DNA of 64,000 nucleotides from Ustilaginoidea virens (lineage: Eukaryota > Ascomycota > Sordariomycetes > Hypocreales > Clavicipitaceae). The stretch spans positions 2,480,001 through 2,544,000 of the forward strand of contig NC_057317.1 of assembly GCF_000687475.1 (NCBI RefSeq), in the 5' to 3' direction. A program made the position numbers and the translations under genes. Of this stretch, positions 1 through 13,682 are shown in pieces; positions within the stretch are counted from its first letter, which is position 1, and each line of letters opens with the position of its first letter. Below the pieces are notes generated by a model, which worked only from the letters and a program-made list of their open reading frames with translations, was not told where the DNA came from and ran no database searches.

Positions 1-582
1 AGCCAGGAGGTGACCGAGAAGGGTGCGGCCGGGGGGGGGGGGGGGGGGTGGAGTTGGTGAAGTTGAGAGAGCAAGTGCCAGCAGAAAAGGGGAGCAGCTC
101 CAAAAAAAAAAAAAAAAAAAAAAAAAAAAGGAACACGAGGAACAAGAAGAGCAAAGCAGGGTGCAAAGAGAGAGAGAGAGACAGAGAGGGAGAGAACTGC
201 ATGGAGAAATCGAGCTACTGCGACAAATCGTCGGCTTTTCCTCGTCGTCTCATGCGGGGAAACATCCATCTTAGATACCCAGGTCCTGAAATATCAACTG
301 TACTATAGACGAGACGCCTTTATACGACATACGACAACGTGACATGGCTTATGGCAATGACAGGATACATCAGCATGACTGCCTTCAACACTCCGTGCTG
401 ATCTACCCTGGCTTGCATGTTCAAGACTGCATTCTAAACTGCTTCCCATGAATCGACGTTTTCTGGCTGCATGCAGCACACAGGTACAGACTGCTTTCAA
501 AGGGTAAGGCCAGCTCCCTGCGCGGCATGTACGAATCCCACCCGTTTCTTTCCGTCCCCCCCCCCGGTCTCATCCCTCTCAC
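1..582. other. Left-edge intergenic / cot-1 3' flank
   Basis: No convincing gene is visible. The stretch holds an 18-bp G run (about 31-48), an 18-bp A run (112-129) and a purine-rich AG-repeat tract (about 165-195). The short open frames here depend on these simple repeats and are not supported. The part next to 583 should be the 3' UTR and terminator of the leftward kinase gene. I see no recognisable end of another gene at the window edge. Confidence 0.6.
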
Positions 583-2840
<2,258 letters not shown>

Positions 2841-4077
2841 CTCGCGAGTCGACGACGTGCGTGTTTCTGCAGGAGGCCTTGCAAAGGGCAACGGAGGGGG
2901 GTTTGGTTTGAGAGTCGGGAGACGGCAGGATGGTGGTGACGATGAGGACGGGCGTGCCGTGTCGTGTCGTGTCGTGGGTTGGGCTTTGGGATTTGGGCTT
3001 TTTGGCTGCGGCCCACGGGGGGGTCGGGGTCGGGCCTGGGGGGTCGGGCCTGGGGGGTCGGGCCTGGGGGGGTCGAGGGCTGAAAGGAGGCCTGGGCAGG
3101 AGGCTCTGGGGGCCTGGGGGCCTGGGGACCTGGGCACCCAGGGGGAGGAGGGGGGGCAGCCAACCAGATTGGCGGTGATCAATATGTCTGGTTGGCTCCA
3201 GGACCGGAGTACAAGGGCGGCGGTGGGTGCGGGGCCTGGGTCTGGCCGCCGTTTGCTCAGCAGTCCACATGCAGTCTGGTCTGATTCTGGTCTGGTTCGA
3301 ATTGACTTTTTTTGCCTTTGTCTTTGTCTCAGGGATGGGCATCAGCCCCTCCTTTTCTTCCTTGATATGCAAGTCCCTTGTTCCCTTGGCATAAGTTTGT
3401 TCCGTCTACCCCTGACTTGGTCAAGTTTGCGTACCCAGGGGACCCAGGGACCCAGGTACCTTAGGTACCTGAGGTAGGCACCTCCTCGTGCAGGGACCTA
3501 CCTGGCTCTCCCACCGCCTGCAGCCTCGCCTGCTTGGGCCATCAGCAGCAGCAGCGCTGTCACTTTCCTAAACTCTTGCCGTGTTGCAGCTGTCTTGTTC
3601 TTTCTTTTCACGTCTTTGCAAGGGGGCCATTTTATTTTTATTTTTATTTTTATTTTATTTTATTTTATTTTTATTTTATTTTTTTTTTCCCGGTGCGGTT
3701 CTGCTGCACCTTCCCCTGATCATGCCTGCCGTGCAACAGAAAATCTAGCGTTGATAACGCTCCGTGATTGGCCGGCCGGCCGATGCCGCTGGACCCCAGC
3801 TTCAGGCTGCCAGGGTTTTTCCATTCCGCGTCTTATCGCGCGCCCAAGGAAGGTGCGCCCTTATCACGACAACTTTTTTCCCATCTACTTTTTCCCGACA
3901 GCAGCAGGAGCAGAATGCAAAACGCAGCCAACAGACGCAGCCGAAAACTCGACCGCCCAGCTTAACCACCCTTGATATCCAACCCCCCCCCCCACTCCCA
4001 TCCGGCAAGCTGGCGCCCATCCAACTCGATGCCATCCGATCCTGCCCTCTAGACACCCTCACGTCGCCGCCGCAGGC
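2841..4077. other. Divergent promoter region, cot-1 / TIM54
   Basis: About 1.2 kb between two divergent starts. It contains GGGGTCGGGCCTG-type repeats near 3020-3070, a GGTACC palindrome cluster at 3451-3480 and a T-rich tract of TTTTTATTT units at 3629-3690. No coding potential was recognised. Long 5' leaders for both genes are likely. Confidence 0.6.
3451..3480. repeat. GGTACC palindrome cluster
   Basis: Two GGTACC hexamers joined by TTA (CAGGTACCTTAGGTACCTGA), the first of about a dozen such clusters in the window, all intergenic. Confidence 0.8.
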
Positions 4078-5511
4078 ATGGCGCATCCTCAACCGCCCGG
4101 CGCCGATGCCGCCACAAGCACCACAACCGCCGCCGCCGCCGGCTCAGCACCATCACCAGCACCAGCACCAGCACCTTCGCCGCCGAAACCCCGTAACCCG
4201 GCCCTCAGAATGCTCGGCCTCCCCGCTCTTCCCCGCAAGCTCCCGTCGCGCAACTGGCTCATCTTCTGGGCCGTCACCGGAGCCTTCACCAGCGCCGTCG
4301 TCTACGACAAGCGCGAGAAGAAGCGCGCCACCGCCAAGTGGCGGCGTGCCGTGGAACCCCTCTCCCGGGAGCTCGTCCGCCCGGCCAACGCCTTGCCCCG
4401 GAAGCTGACCGTGTACCTCGAGGCGCCCCCAGGGGACGGGCTGCGCGTCGCCCAGGACCACTTCATCGAGTACGTCAAGCCCGTCCTGGCGGCCTCGGGC
4501 CTCGACTGGGAGTTTGTCCAAGGCCGGCAGCAGGGCGACGTGAGGGCGGCGGTGGCGGAAAACATCCGCCGGTCGCGAATGCCCGGCGAGCGGCCCCAGG
4601 AGAAGCTGGCCCCGACCAACGACGCCGTCGTCCAAGACGTGAGAAGGAAGATGGGCGTCAATGACTACGAGGGCATCAGAGGCGACGTCGTCGTCGGCCG
4701 CCACACCTGGAAGGAGTACGTGCGCGGCATCCACGAAGGCTGGCTGGGTCCCCTGGGGCCGTCGCAGCCGTCGGAACCGACGCCCGAGCCGGCTGCCGAT
4801 GCGGCGCCCGGCCCGGACGACAAGGACGCCAAGGAGGAGTCGCCGGAGAAGCAGCCGGAGAAGCAGCCGGAGAAGCAGCAGGACAAACAGCCCCCCCGGC
4901 CTGCTCAGCCCCGGCCGCACAACACGACCGACGACTACGAGGCCGCCGCGCTTCCGCCCGGCATCCCCGCCGAGTTCGCCCCCTCGGCCGTCATCCCGCT
5001 GCCCCATCGTCTCGGCTTCTCGCAGACCCTAGTCCGCCTCGGGCGCTTCCTCAACCGCCGCCACCTCGCAGACGACATTGGCCGTCAAGTCGCCGCCGTC
5101 TGTTTCGCCGCCGCCCGCGACTGGCGCGAGGCCGACGGCCAGTACGAGCAGCAGCGCGTCCTGGAACACGAGGAGCGAGACTGGCCGTCGAGCACGTGGA
5201 AGACGGAGGAGCCCAAGACGGACCCGCACCCGGACCAGGACCAGGACCAGGACCAGGAGGCGGCCGCTGCCGAGCCTCCCAAGGAACGAATATGGGCGTC
5301 TGCCATGGTCCTTGACCCCCGGATCGCCGCGCGCATGCGCCGTTTCGAGATGCTGCCCCAAGATGAGGCGCGCGCCGCCCAGGTTGCCGTCCCGGAGGAA
5401 GAGGTCGAGGGCTGGATCAAGGGCAGCCTGAGGAGCCTGTGGCGATGGGGAGCCAGCTCGTTTGAGCGCAAGCCCCGGGGTCCCAACGTCGGCCGCCTGG
5501 ACGGTGACTAG
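4078..5511 (+). CDS. TIM54: Mitochondrial inner-membrane translocase subunit TIM54
   Basis: Single exon, 477 aa. Tim54 is part of the TIM22 complex that inserts carrier proteins into the mitochondrial inner membrane; it has one membrane segment with the bulk in the intermembrane space. The Ala/Pro-rich N-terminus (1-40) is followed by the family signature LPSRNWLIFWAVTGAF and a membrane helix (about 55-75), then a basic KREKKRATAKWRR segment. The soluble part contains RKLTVYLEAPPGDGL and NDYEGIRGDVVVGRHTWKEY, typical of the family. A low-complexity acidic/Lys-Gln-Pro linker (about 245-285) includes imperfect EKQPEKQPEKQ repeats. The coding region is very GC-rich at third positions compared with UBR1 or RPT4. 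Convergent with the PIP30-like gene, 258 bp apart. Confidence 0.94.
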   Translation: MAHPQPPGADAATSTTTAAAAGSAPSPAPAPAPSPPKPRNPALRMLGLPALPRKLPSRNWLIFWAVTGAFTSAVVYDKREKKRATAKWRRAVEPLSRELVRPANALPRKLTVYLEAPPGDGLRVAQDHFIEYVKPVLAASGLDWEFVQGRQQGDVRAAVAENIRRSRMPGERPQEKLAPTNDAVVQDVRRKMGVNDYEGIRGDVVVGRHTWKEYVRGIHEGWLGPLGPSQPSEPTPEPAADAAPGPDDKDAKEESPEKQPEKQPEKQQDKQPPRPAQPRPHNTTDDYEAAALPPGIPAEFAPSAVIPLPHRLGFSQTLVRLGRFLNRRHLADDIGRQVAAVCFAAARDWREADGQYEQQRVLEHEERDWPSSTWKTEEPKTDPHPDQDQDQDQEAAAAEPPKERIWASAMVLDPRIAARMRRFEMLPQDEARAAQVAVPEEEVEGWIKGSLRSLWRWGASSFERKPRGPNVGRLDGD

Positions 5512-5769
5512 TTGTCTGCCCGACAGTGATCCGCAGGGCAGGCGTTTTTGTTTTATTGTATTTTTTCTTGCCCCCTCTCTCCGGGGGCATCATCTCTCCC
5601 GGGAGCATGCACAACAAAGCAGGCATAGCATGTCAACTACGCTTCAAGTAGAAACTCTCCCTCATGTCCAAGACTGTGTAAGACTATGTACAGATTCTTG
5701 GTTTTTCTTGGTCTATAAAGAAAGCCTCGTCCACGTTGGGAGCGAGGGCAGACCGCCCGTCCCGTCTAT

Positions 5770-6767
5770 TCAGTCATCCGAGCCGTCGTCCGAGCCGTAG
5801 CTTACCAGCCCAACCGCCTTCTTGCCCGTGTCCTTGCTCGCCCCGTGTTCCAGCGCCGGCTGCCGCCCCTTGCTGCCGCCCTCGCTGCCGCCCTCGCTGC
5901 CGCCCGCCGCCCGCACGTCCTGCCGCCCCTCGTCGTCCCCCGTCTTCCTCCTGACGAGCCCTCGCTCCCTCTCCCTCCCCCTCTTGCGCTTCCTCCCCAG
6001 ACTCCATCCCTCCACGGGCTCCTCCTCGCCCCCCTCGCCGCCGTCGCCGCCGCCGCCGCCGCCGCCGCCACCCGTCCTCCGCTGCTGCTCCCGAAACGCC
6101 CTCAGCCCGTCCTCCGTCTCCTTCCGCACCCGCTCCTCCTCCTTCCTCTTGGAAGCCACCACCTCGTCCAGGAACTCAATCTCGTCGTCGTCCAGCGCTC
6201 GGAACTGGTTCCGGATCCTGTTCTGCTCTTCGAAAGCGGCTTGTTTCGCGGCTGCATTTCCCAGCCCCCTCCCCCGCCGCCACGGCGAGCGGCAGGCCTT
6301 GTCAACATATACACCAGACAGCATACACACGCGCGATAAGTCCGACCTTGCCATTGGGGGGGTTTGGTTGGGGAAGCTGAGTCGGCGCAGTCCAAACGCC
6401 TTCCTTTGCCGCCACCCACCTGCCTCCCTTTTCCCAAAGCCGACTTGGAAAACGAGGATGACGAGGAAAAACGAAATGAGACGCAAAAGAAAAAAAAAAA
6501 AAGAAAAGAAAAGAGAAAGGTAAAGAAGGGGGAACGGGACCAACCTTTGTTAGCCTGCAATATATCGTATAGACTCTTCTCCTCCCCCGTGGCGGCTTTC
6601 AGTCTCTGCTCCTCTCTCCTCTTTCGATCCTGCTCAAGCTCCTGTTGGACAGCCTCCCATTCCGTCGTGCTGTCGGATAGCTGGGCTCGCGGCGCATGCT
6701 CGTCTGCCACGACGGCTTCTTGGCCTGCTGGTCCGATGGTGCCTCCAGGGACGAATCTGTTGGCCAT
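5770..6767 (-). CDS. PIP30/FAM192A (NIP30 N-terminal domain) family protein
   Basis: Two exons, 6767-6545 and 6251-5770, 234 aa. The conserved block spans the splice junction: SLYDILQANK, then AAKQAAFEEQNRIRNQFRAL, then DDDEIEFLDEVVASKRKEE, the hallmark of the NIP30 N-terminal domain. In animals the family member (PSME3IP1) is nuclear and binds the PA28-gamma proteasome activator. I do not know of a typical PA28-gamma in such fungi, so the partner here is open. After the domain come a Gly run (about 128-136), a basic RKRKRGRERER stretch that could be a nuclear localisation signal, and an acidic SDDGSDD tail. The 293-nt intron is unusually long and contains pyrimidine runs on the transcript strand. 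Start is the only in-frame Met giving the family N-terminus. Confidence 0.88.
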
Positions 6768-9191
6768 GTCGCCCCGTCGTCAACCACGCGAAGCGAGCGA
6801 GGGGATCAGTTCCGACGCCCGGCTTGCTGTCTCGTCCCTGGTCCTTTTCGTATTCCTTTTTTTCCGTTTTTTTTTTTTTCTCTTTTTTTCTTTTCCCTGT
6901 TTCGTCTGTTCCCTCTTTCCCGGCGGAGCAATCTTTACGAGTCTTGTATCACGGCTCTGGGGGTCAGCTGCAACGAAAAGCGTCTCGTGGGTGAACGGAA
7001 CGAGCTTCATCACCCACCCCTTTGCAACCTTTCGAGATCGATTGACCTGATGTCTATGCTGGCGTTTCTCTACTTTTCATTTCACCCTCTTCATCTTAAC
7101 TTTTATCTTTTATCTTTTATTCTTCTTTTCTTTTTTTCTTCTTTTTTGCCTGTTTGGATCCACGACTCTGCGGTTTTTGGTTCCTCAGAACTCGCTCACA
7201 TTTCGAGAGACCCCAAAGTCTCTCTCCGTCTTAGTAATCACTTGTGGGGAATTTCCAGCGGTCGAATATTATCCGATATTCAGCCGATCAAGCCCTCCTC
7301 CGCTACTTGGCTCTGGACACTCGCGACTCCCCCCAACCTCACAACGCATCAAGGCTTCGCAACTACCTACCTATTCAGGTAGTCATCACAAAGGTGAAAA
7401 AAGCGAAAAAAAAAAAAAAAAAAAAAAAAAAAAACGCGGTGCGTTCCATATAGCGGGCCTTCTTTGAATTGATGTATTGTGTTGCCTGGTGTGGCGTGTG
7501 GTAAACAGATCTATAGGTGACGTTTTGCATCATGGCTCCTCTCGCGGAGGCGACATAAATGGCCCCCTTCACCCTACCAAACTTGCCCTCCTTACGAATG
7601 TGATCGTGGCCTTACTTGCCAGGTTCCTCAAGTCAACTGTTTGAGAAAGACCCAGCTCCATTTCCCACAAGCCGCCTACCGCAAGGGTGACAAATTCAAC
7701 TCGCAGCCCTGCCCCCGAAACGAAATGCCCTTTACCAACCCCAAGGGGCTATTCTTCAAGTCGCGAATCAAATCGGCTGACAAGACGCACTCAAGAGACG
7801 GCCCGGCCCGTCACCATGCAAGCCGTCTTCAAACATCAACGCTGAAACAACCAAGCCCGTCAAAAAATAACATCCGGACCAGCTTCATAAATAAAAAATT
7901 GCCAGCTCATGAAAAACGCGTCTAATATTGTCGGGAGGGGAAGGAAAAAAAAAAAAAAAAAAAAAAAAAAAAGACGAACCACTTCCCCAAACCGTACCTG
8001 CAAAGGTGGATCCAGGCTAGGAGCAAAAAGAAGAAATCGTTTAGCTTTCAAGGGTAGCATGGCATGCAAAAACGAAAAGAAAGACCCCCGAGAGAAGACA
8101 GAGAAATGTAGTCCCCATAAGAGCGATAATATGGACGAAATCTGCCCATGAAGCTCGTTTTGCCCGCTGAACGCAATGCATAAACCGTTTCGTGAAAATC
8201 CCAAAAATTTAAAAAAACTCGCAGCCGAGTTCCGCCGTAGTCGAAAGCGCTGTATGTACTGTTCCCAAACTTTTCCTATTGCTTTTGTACCGAATCATGG
8301 AGGAGCCGCAATGCCATTCCGATGCGTCAGCGTGCGGATGATGTACCATGCTCAAGCCTGGCGATGCATCACCAGGTCGACTGCCAGATCGAAGCATCGG
8401 CGGACACAAACTTTCGCTTTTAAATGTGCAACAAATGAATACCCCAAATCTCAGGAGCCGTTGCTTCTCGTCTCCAGCCTCACAAATCAGTCACCACGCT
8501 GCCGACAAGTCGCTCCACAATCTTTTCAGTCGACCCTTGTAGGCAGCGAAATGGCAATCTGACCAAGAGGGCGGGTGACGCGCGCAAATAAGCATTCCGA
8601 CGTTTTTGTTGCCCAAATGCAACACCATGGTGTGCAGCATGAGTATCCCCACTGCAACCCAGAAGCAGCAGTCGCTTAAAACCAAGCATGTGAACTCTAT
8701 TGGAGGTGATTTCCGTCGAATTTTGTCGCAGGTCCTTAAACGCCGGAAGAAAAAAAAAATTGCCGATTAAAAACATGTGCCAATGAGAAATGTAGTGCAT
8801 GGAGAAAAATTTTGCACAAGAGTAGTCCCATGACCCCCACCCAAGATTTTTGAGTTTGGTCATCAAAACCACTGCAGGCAGCAGATGACTGGTGACCGTC
8901 ATCAAGCTTCTCGGGAGATGGTCCGGATGATACGCGACAAACGGCGTTGCATCGACCACTCTTGTTTGTTTTTGTTATTCGTGCCGGGGGTATCTGAAGA
9001 GGATGGAGAAAACAGAACGCGTTCCGAACAAGAAAGGTAAAGGAAAAAAAAATCGCATCAGAATTCGTGGCCATTACAAAGTTTGACTTCTTGTCATCGC
9101 GCACGAGATCCGTGTCCGAAATGAATCCAGGAAATGCCGCGGAGAAGCTGCACAGAGGAAAAGGGGAAAAGAAAGCGAGAGCCGCAAGGAA
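6768..9191. other. 2.4-kb intergenic region without recognised gene
   Basis: Lies upstream of the PIP30-like gene and downstream of the cyclin. It holds T-rich tracts (6860-6900, 7100-7145), a 29-bp A run at 7406-7434 and a 28-bp A run at 7945-7972. Open frames of 80-159 codons occur on both strands, but none showed a family resemblance and several begin or end in homopolymers. The part near 9191 probably includes the cyclin 3' UTR. Confidence 0.5.
7406..7434. repeat. 29-bp poly-A run
   Basis: Perfect A run in intergenic sequence; a second 28-bp A run lies at 7945-7972. Confidence 0.93.
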
Positions 9192-10238
9192 TTAACCCAT
9201 TACTGGTTGGCCATACCCTCGGGACTGGAAATATGGCGTCTGCTTCATCGGGCCAACGCAGCTGGGACAACCAGTCTCGGCTGTGCCATGATCCCATGCT
9301 CCATGGTTATACGAGAAATGCGGAACAAAGGGAGTTTGATGATGCTGAAAGAAGGAGCTTTGAGCGGGTTGCAGAGGATACCGGCTGCTGTACTGAGCTG
9401 CAGCCTGAGCGAACCACTCGTTGTAGCGGGCGTTGCTTGAAGTAGCGGACATGACGTACTCCGGGGTGCCATAACCCGAGTCAGGGGGTGTAAGCGGAGC
9501 ATTCCATGGATTATGAGTCCAAGCAGCGTCGCGAGCGCGGTAGGTGTGTTGCTGGCCCTTTATAGCCTGGTAACGTTCGTATTCAGCCAGTTGTTCCTGC
9601 AAATAGCGCGATTGCGGTGACTGGTGACTGTTGCCATGTCTAGCGAGCTCCGTGTCGATGGCAGGCACCAGGGAAGCAAGCCTGTCACGGCTGGCCTGTG
9701 CTGCCTGTCGCTTCTTCATCTGCTGCCACTCGCCCCAGTTGTCAAGCCAAGCTTGGTAGTCTTTGCTAAGATCCAAATTGACGTAAAGTCTCCAACCCAT
9801 CGCCTGGACCCACTCAAACTCCAAGGAGTTGAGTTCCGATACAGAAATGCCACTGACTTCAGACCACGATCGATTCTGGAATGTGTTGTCGTCGAGGAAT
9901 TTGCTGCCCAGAAGAAGGGAAACGGTTAGATACCGCCAGACCTGACCCTCGAATGCCTTGTAGGGGCCGTGGCCTTTCAAGGTATTGATTCTCTTGGCTA
10001 AATAGTTCATACCCAGGAGAATTGTGGTGCTGGGGAGCCGTGTTGATGTAAGAATCTGCGTGACGAACTTGCGAAATGCCGAAGTGACCGAGCTTTCAGG
10101 GGTTACAACGCGAACCGCCATTTCGGCAACATATTCAGCCATCATGTCGACCTCATAGTCGAGGACAGCACATACGCCTCCAGGCATGATAAACAAGGTG
10201 CAGATGTAATTATCCGCCAGAGATGTGAGAGATGCCAA
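9192..10238 (-). CDS. Pho80/Clg1-like cyclin (Pho85-type CDK partner)
   Basis: One exon, 348 aa as drawn. Cyclin box at about residues 20-150: VCAVLDYEVDMMAEYVAEMA, FRKFVTQILTSTRLPSTTIL and LLLGSKFLDDNTFQNRSWSE, then VSELNSLEFEWVQAMGWRLY, which matches Clg1/Pcl-type cyclins. Such proteins bind Pho85-like kinases in nutrient and polarity signalling. The C-terminal half is low complexity (Gln, Tyr, Pro) with a conserved-looking APLTPPDSGYGTP motif. The start is uncertain: Met at 10238 or the Met at 10187 just before GGVC. Many relatives have a longer N-terminus, so an upstream exon may be missing. A TATATAG sequence at about 10309-10315 lies some 70 bp upstream of 10238. There is an upstream small frame at 10742-10897 (see that entry). 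Confidence 0.85.
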   Translation of the reverse strand: MASLTSLADNYICTLFIMPGGVCAVLDYEVDMMAEYVAEMAVRVVTPESSVTSAFRKFVTQILTSTRLPSTTILLGMNYLAKRINTLKGHGPYKAFEGQVWRYLTVSLLLGSKFLDDNTFQNRSWSEVSGISVSELNSLEFEWVQAMGWRLYVNLDLSKDYQAWLDNWGEWQQMKKRQAAQASRDRLASLVPAIDTELARHGNSHQSPQSRYLQEQLAEYERYQAIKGQQHTYRARDAAWTHNPWNAPLTPPDSGYGTPEYVMSATSSNARYNEWFAQAAAQYSSRYPLQPAQSSFFQHHQTPFVPHFSYNHGAWDHGTAETGCPSCVGPMKQTPYFQSRGYGQPVMG

Positions 10239-10741
10239 TTGTCAAAACGCGAGCGAGTTGGTGAGAATACTCGGTAATTCAGTATTTCCACACGCAGCTC
10301 TGTTGACCTATATAGACCAATGGTGCCGGGGGGGAGGTTCCTTTCAAGGGAGTGGGAATTGAAACTCGACTAATCTATTTCCAAGACTGCCGAGCCATTT
10401 AATTTTTACTGACTATCGCCGTATCGCATGACAATGTAGCCTAGACGGTGATTATGAGAGAAGAAAAAGCTGGGGAGATAAAGGCGTCGGCGCGAGCTGA
10501 TGCTTGCTGCTTGTATCCGAACCCGAGGATGGAAGCGAGATTTAACGAGTAAGCGCCAGCGTAAGCATCGAGTTCAAGACTGAGGCGAAGAGGTGAGGAT
10601 GCCAGAAATTGGAGGAAACTTGTGCAATGCAAAAGTTAGCAACATTGTCCGTTGGACGGGGGGTGGATGCACTTGACAGGTCCGCACACAATGGCGAGAT
10701 TTTCCTCGGACTCTTCAGTACGCTCGTGCGGAAACCGGGCG

Positions 10742-10897
10742 TCAATACACGGAGCAAGGAAGGCGTCCTGGAAATGCATCTTGAAAAGAATTGTCTCCCC
10801 GACGCAGCGCCTCCCCCGAAAAAAATGATGAGAAAAAGACGTCGAGCCGGTTCGCCACGGAACTCATCTCGTCATCAAATACCTCGAGGCCATTCAT
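10742..10897 (-). other. Possible 51-aa frame or exon upstream of the cyclin
   Basis: The minus strand encodes MNGLEVFDDEMSSVANRLDV followed by a Phe/Ser-rich stretch, 51 codons in total. It is preceded by what looks like an intron (donor GTGAGT near 10971, acceptor AAATCAG ending near 10912) and by a CT-rich leader further upstream. The composition is more protein-like than neighbouring frames. It could be an upstream ORF in a long cyclin 5' leader, an exon of an unrecognised small gene, or chance. No homologue was recognised. Confidence 0.25.
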
Positions 10898-12623
10898 GAC
10901 ATGCCGTACCTGATTTCAAACACACAAATGACATGGGCAATCTCACTGATAGTAGAAAAAAGCCTACTCACCAAAACAAGAAGAAGAAGAAAAAAAGAAG
11001 TGAAAATGAACAGAAACGTGAGCGGAAAGATGCGGTACCCGTTGCTTCGAAGCAGCCAAGAGTGAACTGGCCACGCACGGCAGACGTCCTTGGGGTACGC
11101 GGAGGAGTAACCGACGCCAGCGAGCTGGGGAGGCTGGAAAGGACTCGCGCGAGACACCTGAATCCGACGGCCAGCGAACAGTGACGGGGTTCGTGACGAG
11201 CGTTGTCGAAGAATGGGCGGATTCGGGTTTGTCGTGGAGGAGTGAAGGCGGGAGGGGGAGGGAGAGAGGAAGGATGTGGAAGAGAGAAGGAATTGGCGAA
11301 AAATAATTAGGTTGGGGGTTGGTTGTGAGGTGTGGCCCTGTACTCCGTAGTGTGGGCGGCGAAGTCCTCCAGGCTGTGTCAAGTAGCCAGGCCATGTACA
11401 AGCGCCGATGCTTCTCCTGTACGGAGAGCCGGGGGGAGGGAATGGGGGAGGGGGGGGGGCCACCTGAACCAGGCTAAAACACCAGTTGACCCCCAGTGCC
11501 AGTGAAATATTGTGGGTGGCTCGTGGGTGCTGGGCTTGACGAACGAGACTGGAAGGCTTCAATTTGGGCGGCACAGCCAGCCAGCCAGCCGGCTGCCATC
11601 TTCTGCACCCCGTAGAGTCTGGTCGGATGACTGGGCCACGACGTCGTATCGTGCGCATGTACCTCCTCTGAATGGCTTTTTTTTTTTTTTTTTTTTTTTT
11701 TTTTTCCCCTTCCCTCCCTCCTAGCGAATTTCTCCTCCCGCTCTCTCGCAAGAATGGGTCGCTTTCCTTGCCTCTCAGTGGCTACTTTGCTTCTGCAGGT
11801 GCTGGTTTTTTTTTTTTTTTTTTTTTTTCTTCCCCTGCTTGGCCAAGTCTCTTAGTGCCACCTCTAGCTCAGGCTAGACTGATGCATGGGATCAATGCTT
11901 GGGAAGACGCATGAGGTCCACTAAAGGCTTTCCTGGCGGATGGAGCTCATTGGCTTGTACCAGACTGCCTGGAAATTTTCCAACTTTTCTGGCAGCAAAC
12001 CTGAAAGGGGGGAAGAAGGGTCTGGTGGCTGACGGGCCAAGGTTATGGGTGCTGAAATGGGCTGGGGGGTTTTGTTTGTTGCTGAGGTCTGGTCTGGTCA
12101 ATGTTGCCCGCGATTCAGCGGGTAGGCTACAGCGGGTAGGCTGTGTACGAGATAAGGGGTTGAGGCAGGGTAAAGCAGGGTAAGGGGTGGAGTTGCCATG
12201 ATGAAGGAAATTCTCTCGGCGCGACGCCGTAGCCTCCACCTTGTAATTTTCAGATTTCAGACTCGGCAGTCAAATGGATTCTTCTCGAATAGAATCATCA
12301 GAGCAGCCAGGCGGAGCAGAGGCCATGGGATTGTCATTAAAAGAAGAAGAAGAAAAAATTCCCATCCAACCCTCTCCCCTCCAAAAAGCCCGGGAGGGAA
12401 ACCCGGCAAAAGTCTTGTCCTTGCCAACAACGAGCAGAGCAGCACCGAGCACTAGCACCAACCACGAGCAGCGCAGATTGACGGCACCTGATTCAGGGAT
12501 CCTGTTCTTACTGGTTGCTTGCTTGGTGGTGCCTCATTGCTAAGCTAAAACCGGGCCAACCACCAAGTTGACCCTCCTAGGTTAGGTAATGCACGCACCC
12601 AACAAAAGAAAGATTTTGGGGGG

Positions 12624-12654
<31 letters not shown>

Positions 12655-13507
12655 ACAAGGCTCCGCAGTCCCGTACTCCCGTACCCATTTTGATTAATGG
12701 CCTCCCCGTGAGAGACGCCGCTAGCCGCCCCCTTTTGTGGGCAGGCACATTACCAAGACTCGGTCGGTCCAGCGTCTAGGAGAAGGTGGGCTTCGTGATG
12801 GGTTGAGGCAGAAGGCCTCAATTGTCAGGATTAGGTTAGGTACCTAACCTACAGGACTGGAGTGTGCAGATACTTGCAGACAACATGGACGCACGCCAAG
12901 AGGTAGAGAGTGCCTACCAGACTGCTTGGTAGAAAAAAACATGCGCTACATGCGCTACATGCACTGGCGTCGTTGATGCGGGTCTGGGAGATGCGCTTCG
13001 CTTACTGCATGTGGCTGGCTGGCTGGTGGTCAGTCACGATTCCAGAAAGACTCTGGAGCTGTGGAGCAAGCAGGTGCCTTTTTTCAGCAGGTCAACTGTC
13101 AACTGGTCGGTCAACGACGGGCTACGGAGCACACGCCTGCTCTGCTCTGCTCTGCATTCCTGCATGGCGCCAGCCTGGACGCCACAAAGGTAAGGCACGT
13201 ACCTAGGTACCTAGGTAGGTAAGGTACTTGTCCATCTTGTTCAGCGGGCGCCAAGTTCGACGTCGTCGTCTTTGTTGGGGCTGAAAGTTTGAAAGTTGAA
13301 ACCAGGCTTCGAGCTCGAAAGCCAACCAAGGACCTGCCTGAGATATGCTCACATGACTGGTTACGCCAGTGGAAGTGGACCCTGAAGAATTGTCCATGCT
13401 GTCACCGGCTTGGGTGCGCAGCGCGCAGTCCGTACCTTATGTAGTGACCCCAAGGTGGTTTGTTACTGACGGAGTCAACTACTCCGTACTCCGCACCGCA
13501 TCTGGGT

Positions 13508-13682
13508 TCAGGACTGAGGACTGAGGACTCAGGACTCAGGACTCTCAGGACTCAGGACTCTCAGGACTCAGGACTCTCAGGACTCAGGACTCTCAGGACT
13601 CAGGACTCTCAGGACTCAGGACTCTCAGGACTCAGGACTCTCAGGACTCAGGACTCTCAGGACTCAGGACTCTCAGGACTCA
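13508..13682. repeat. Minisatellite, 16-bp unit (GGACTCTCAGGACTCA)
   Basis: About ten tandem copies of a 16-bp unit that is itself built from GGACTC and TCAGGACTCAG sub-repeats. It starts with degenerate GGACTGA units and then becomes near-perfect to 13682. It creates a long but repetitive open frame that is not a credible gene. Confidence 0.95.

Noticed and set aside
3629..3690. T-rich tract as a Rho-independent-like terminator
   Set aside because: The organism is a eukaryote and no stem precedes the tract; it is a promoter-region simple repeat.
4153..5007. 284-codon open frame on the minus strand
   Set aside because: Antisense of the high-GC TIM54 coding region, Leu/Arg/Gly-rich with no family resemblance.
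10894..11751. 285-codon minus-strand frame
   Set aside because: Starts in a homopolymer (Lys run) and consists mostly of Pro/Arg/Ser low complexity. At most its last part could be an exon or leader; no family seen.
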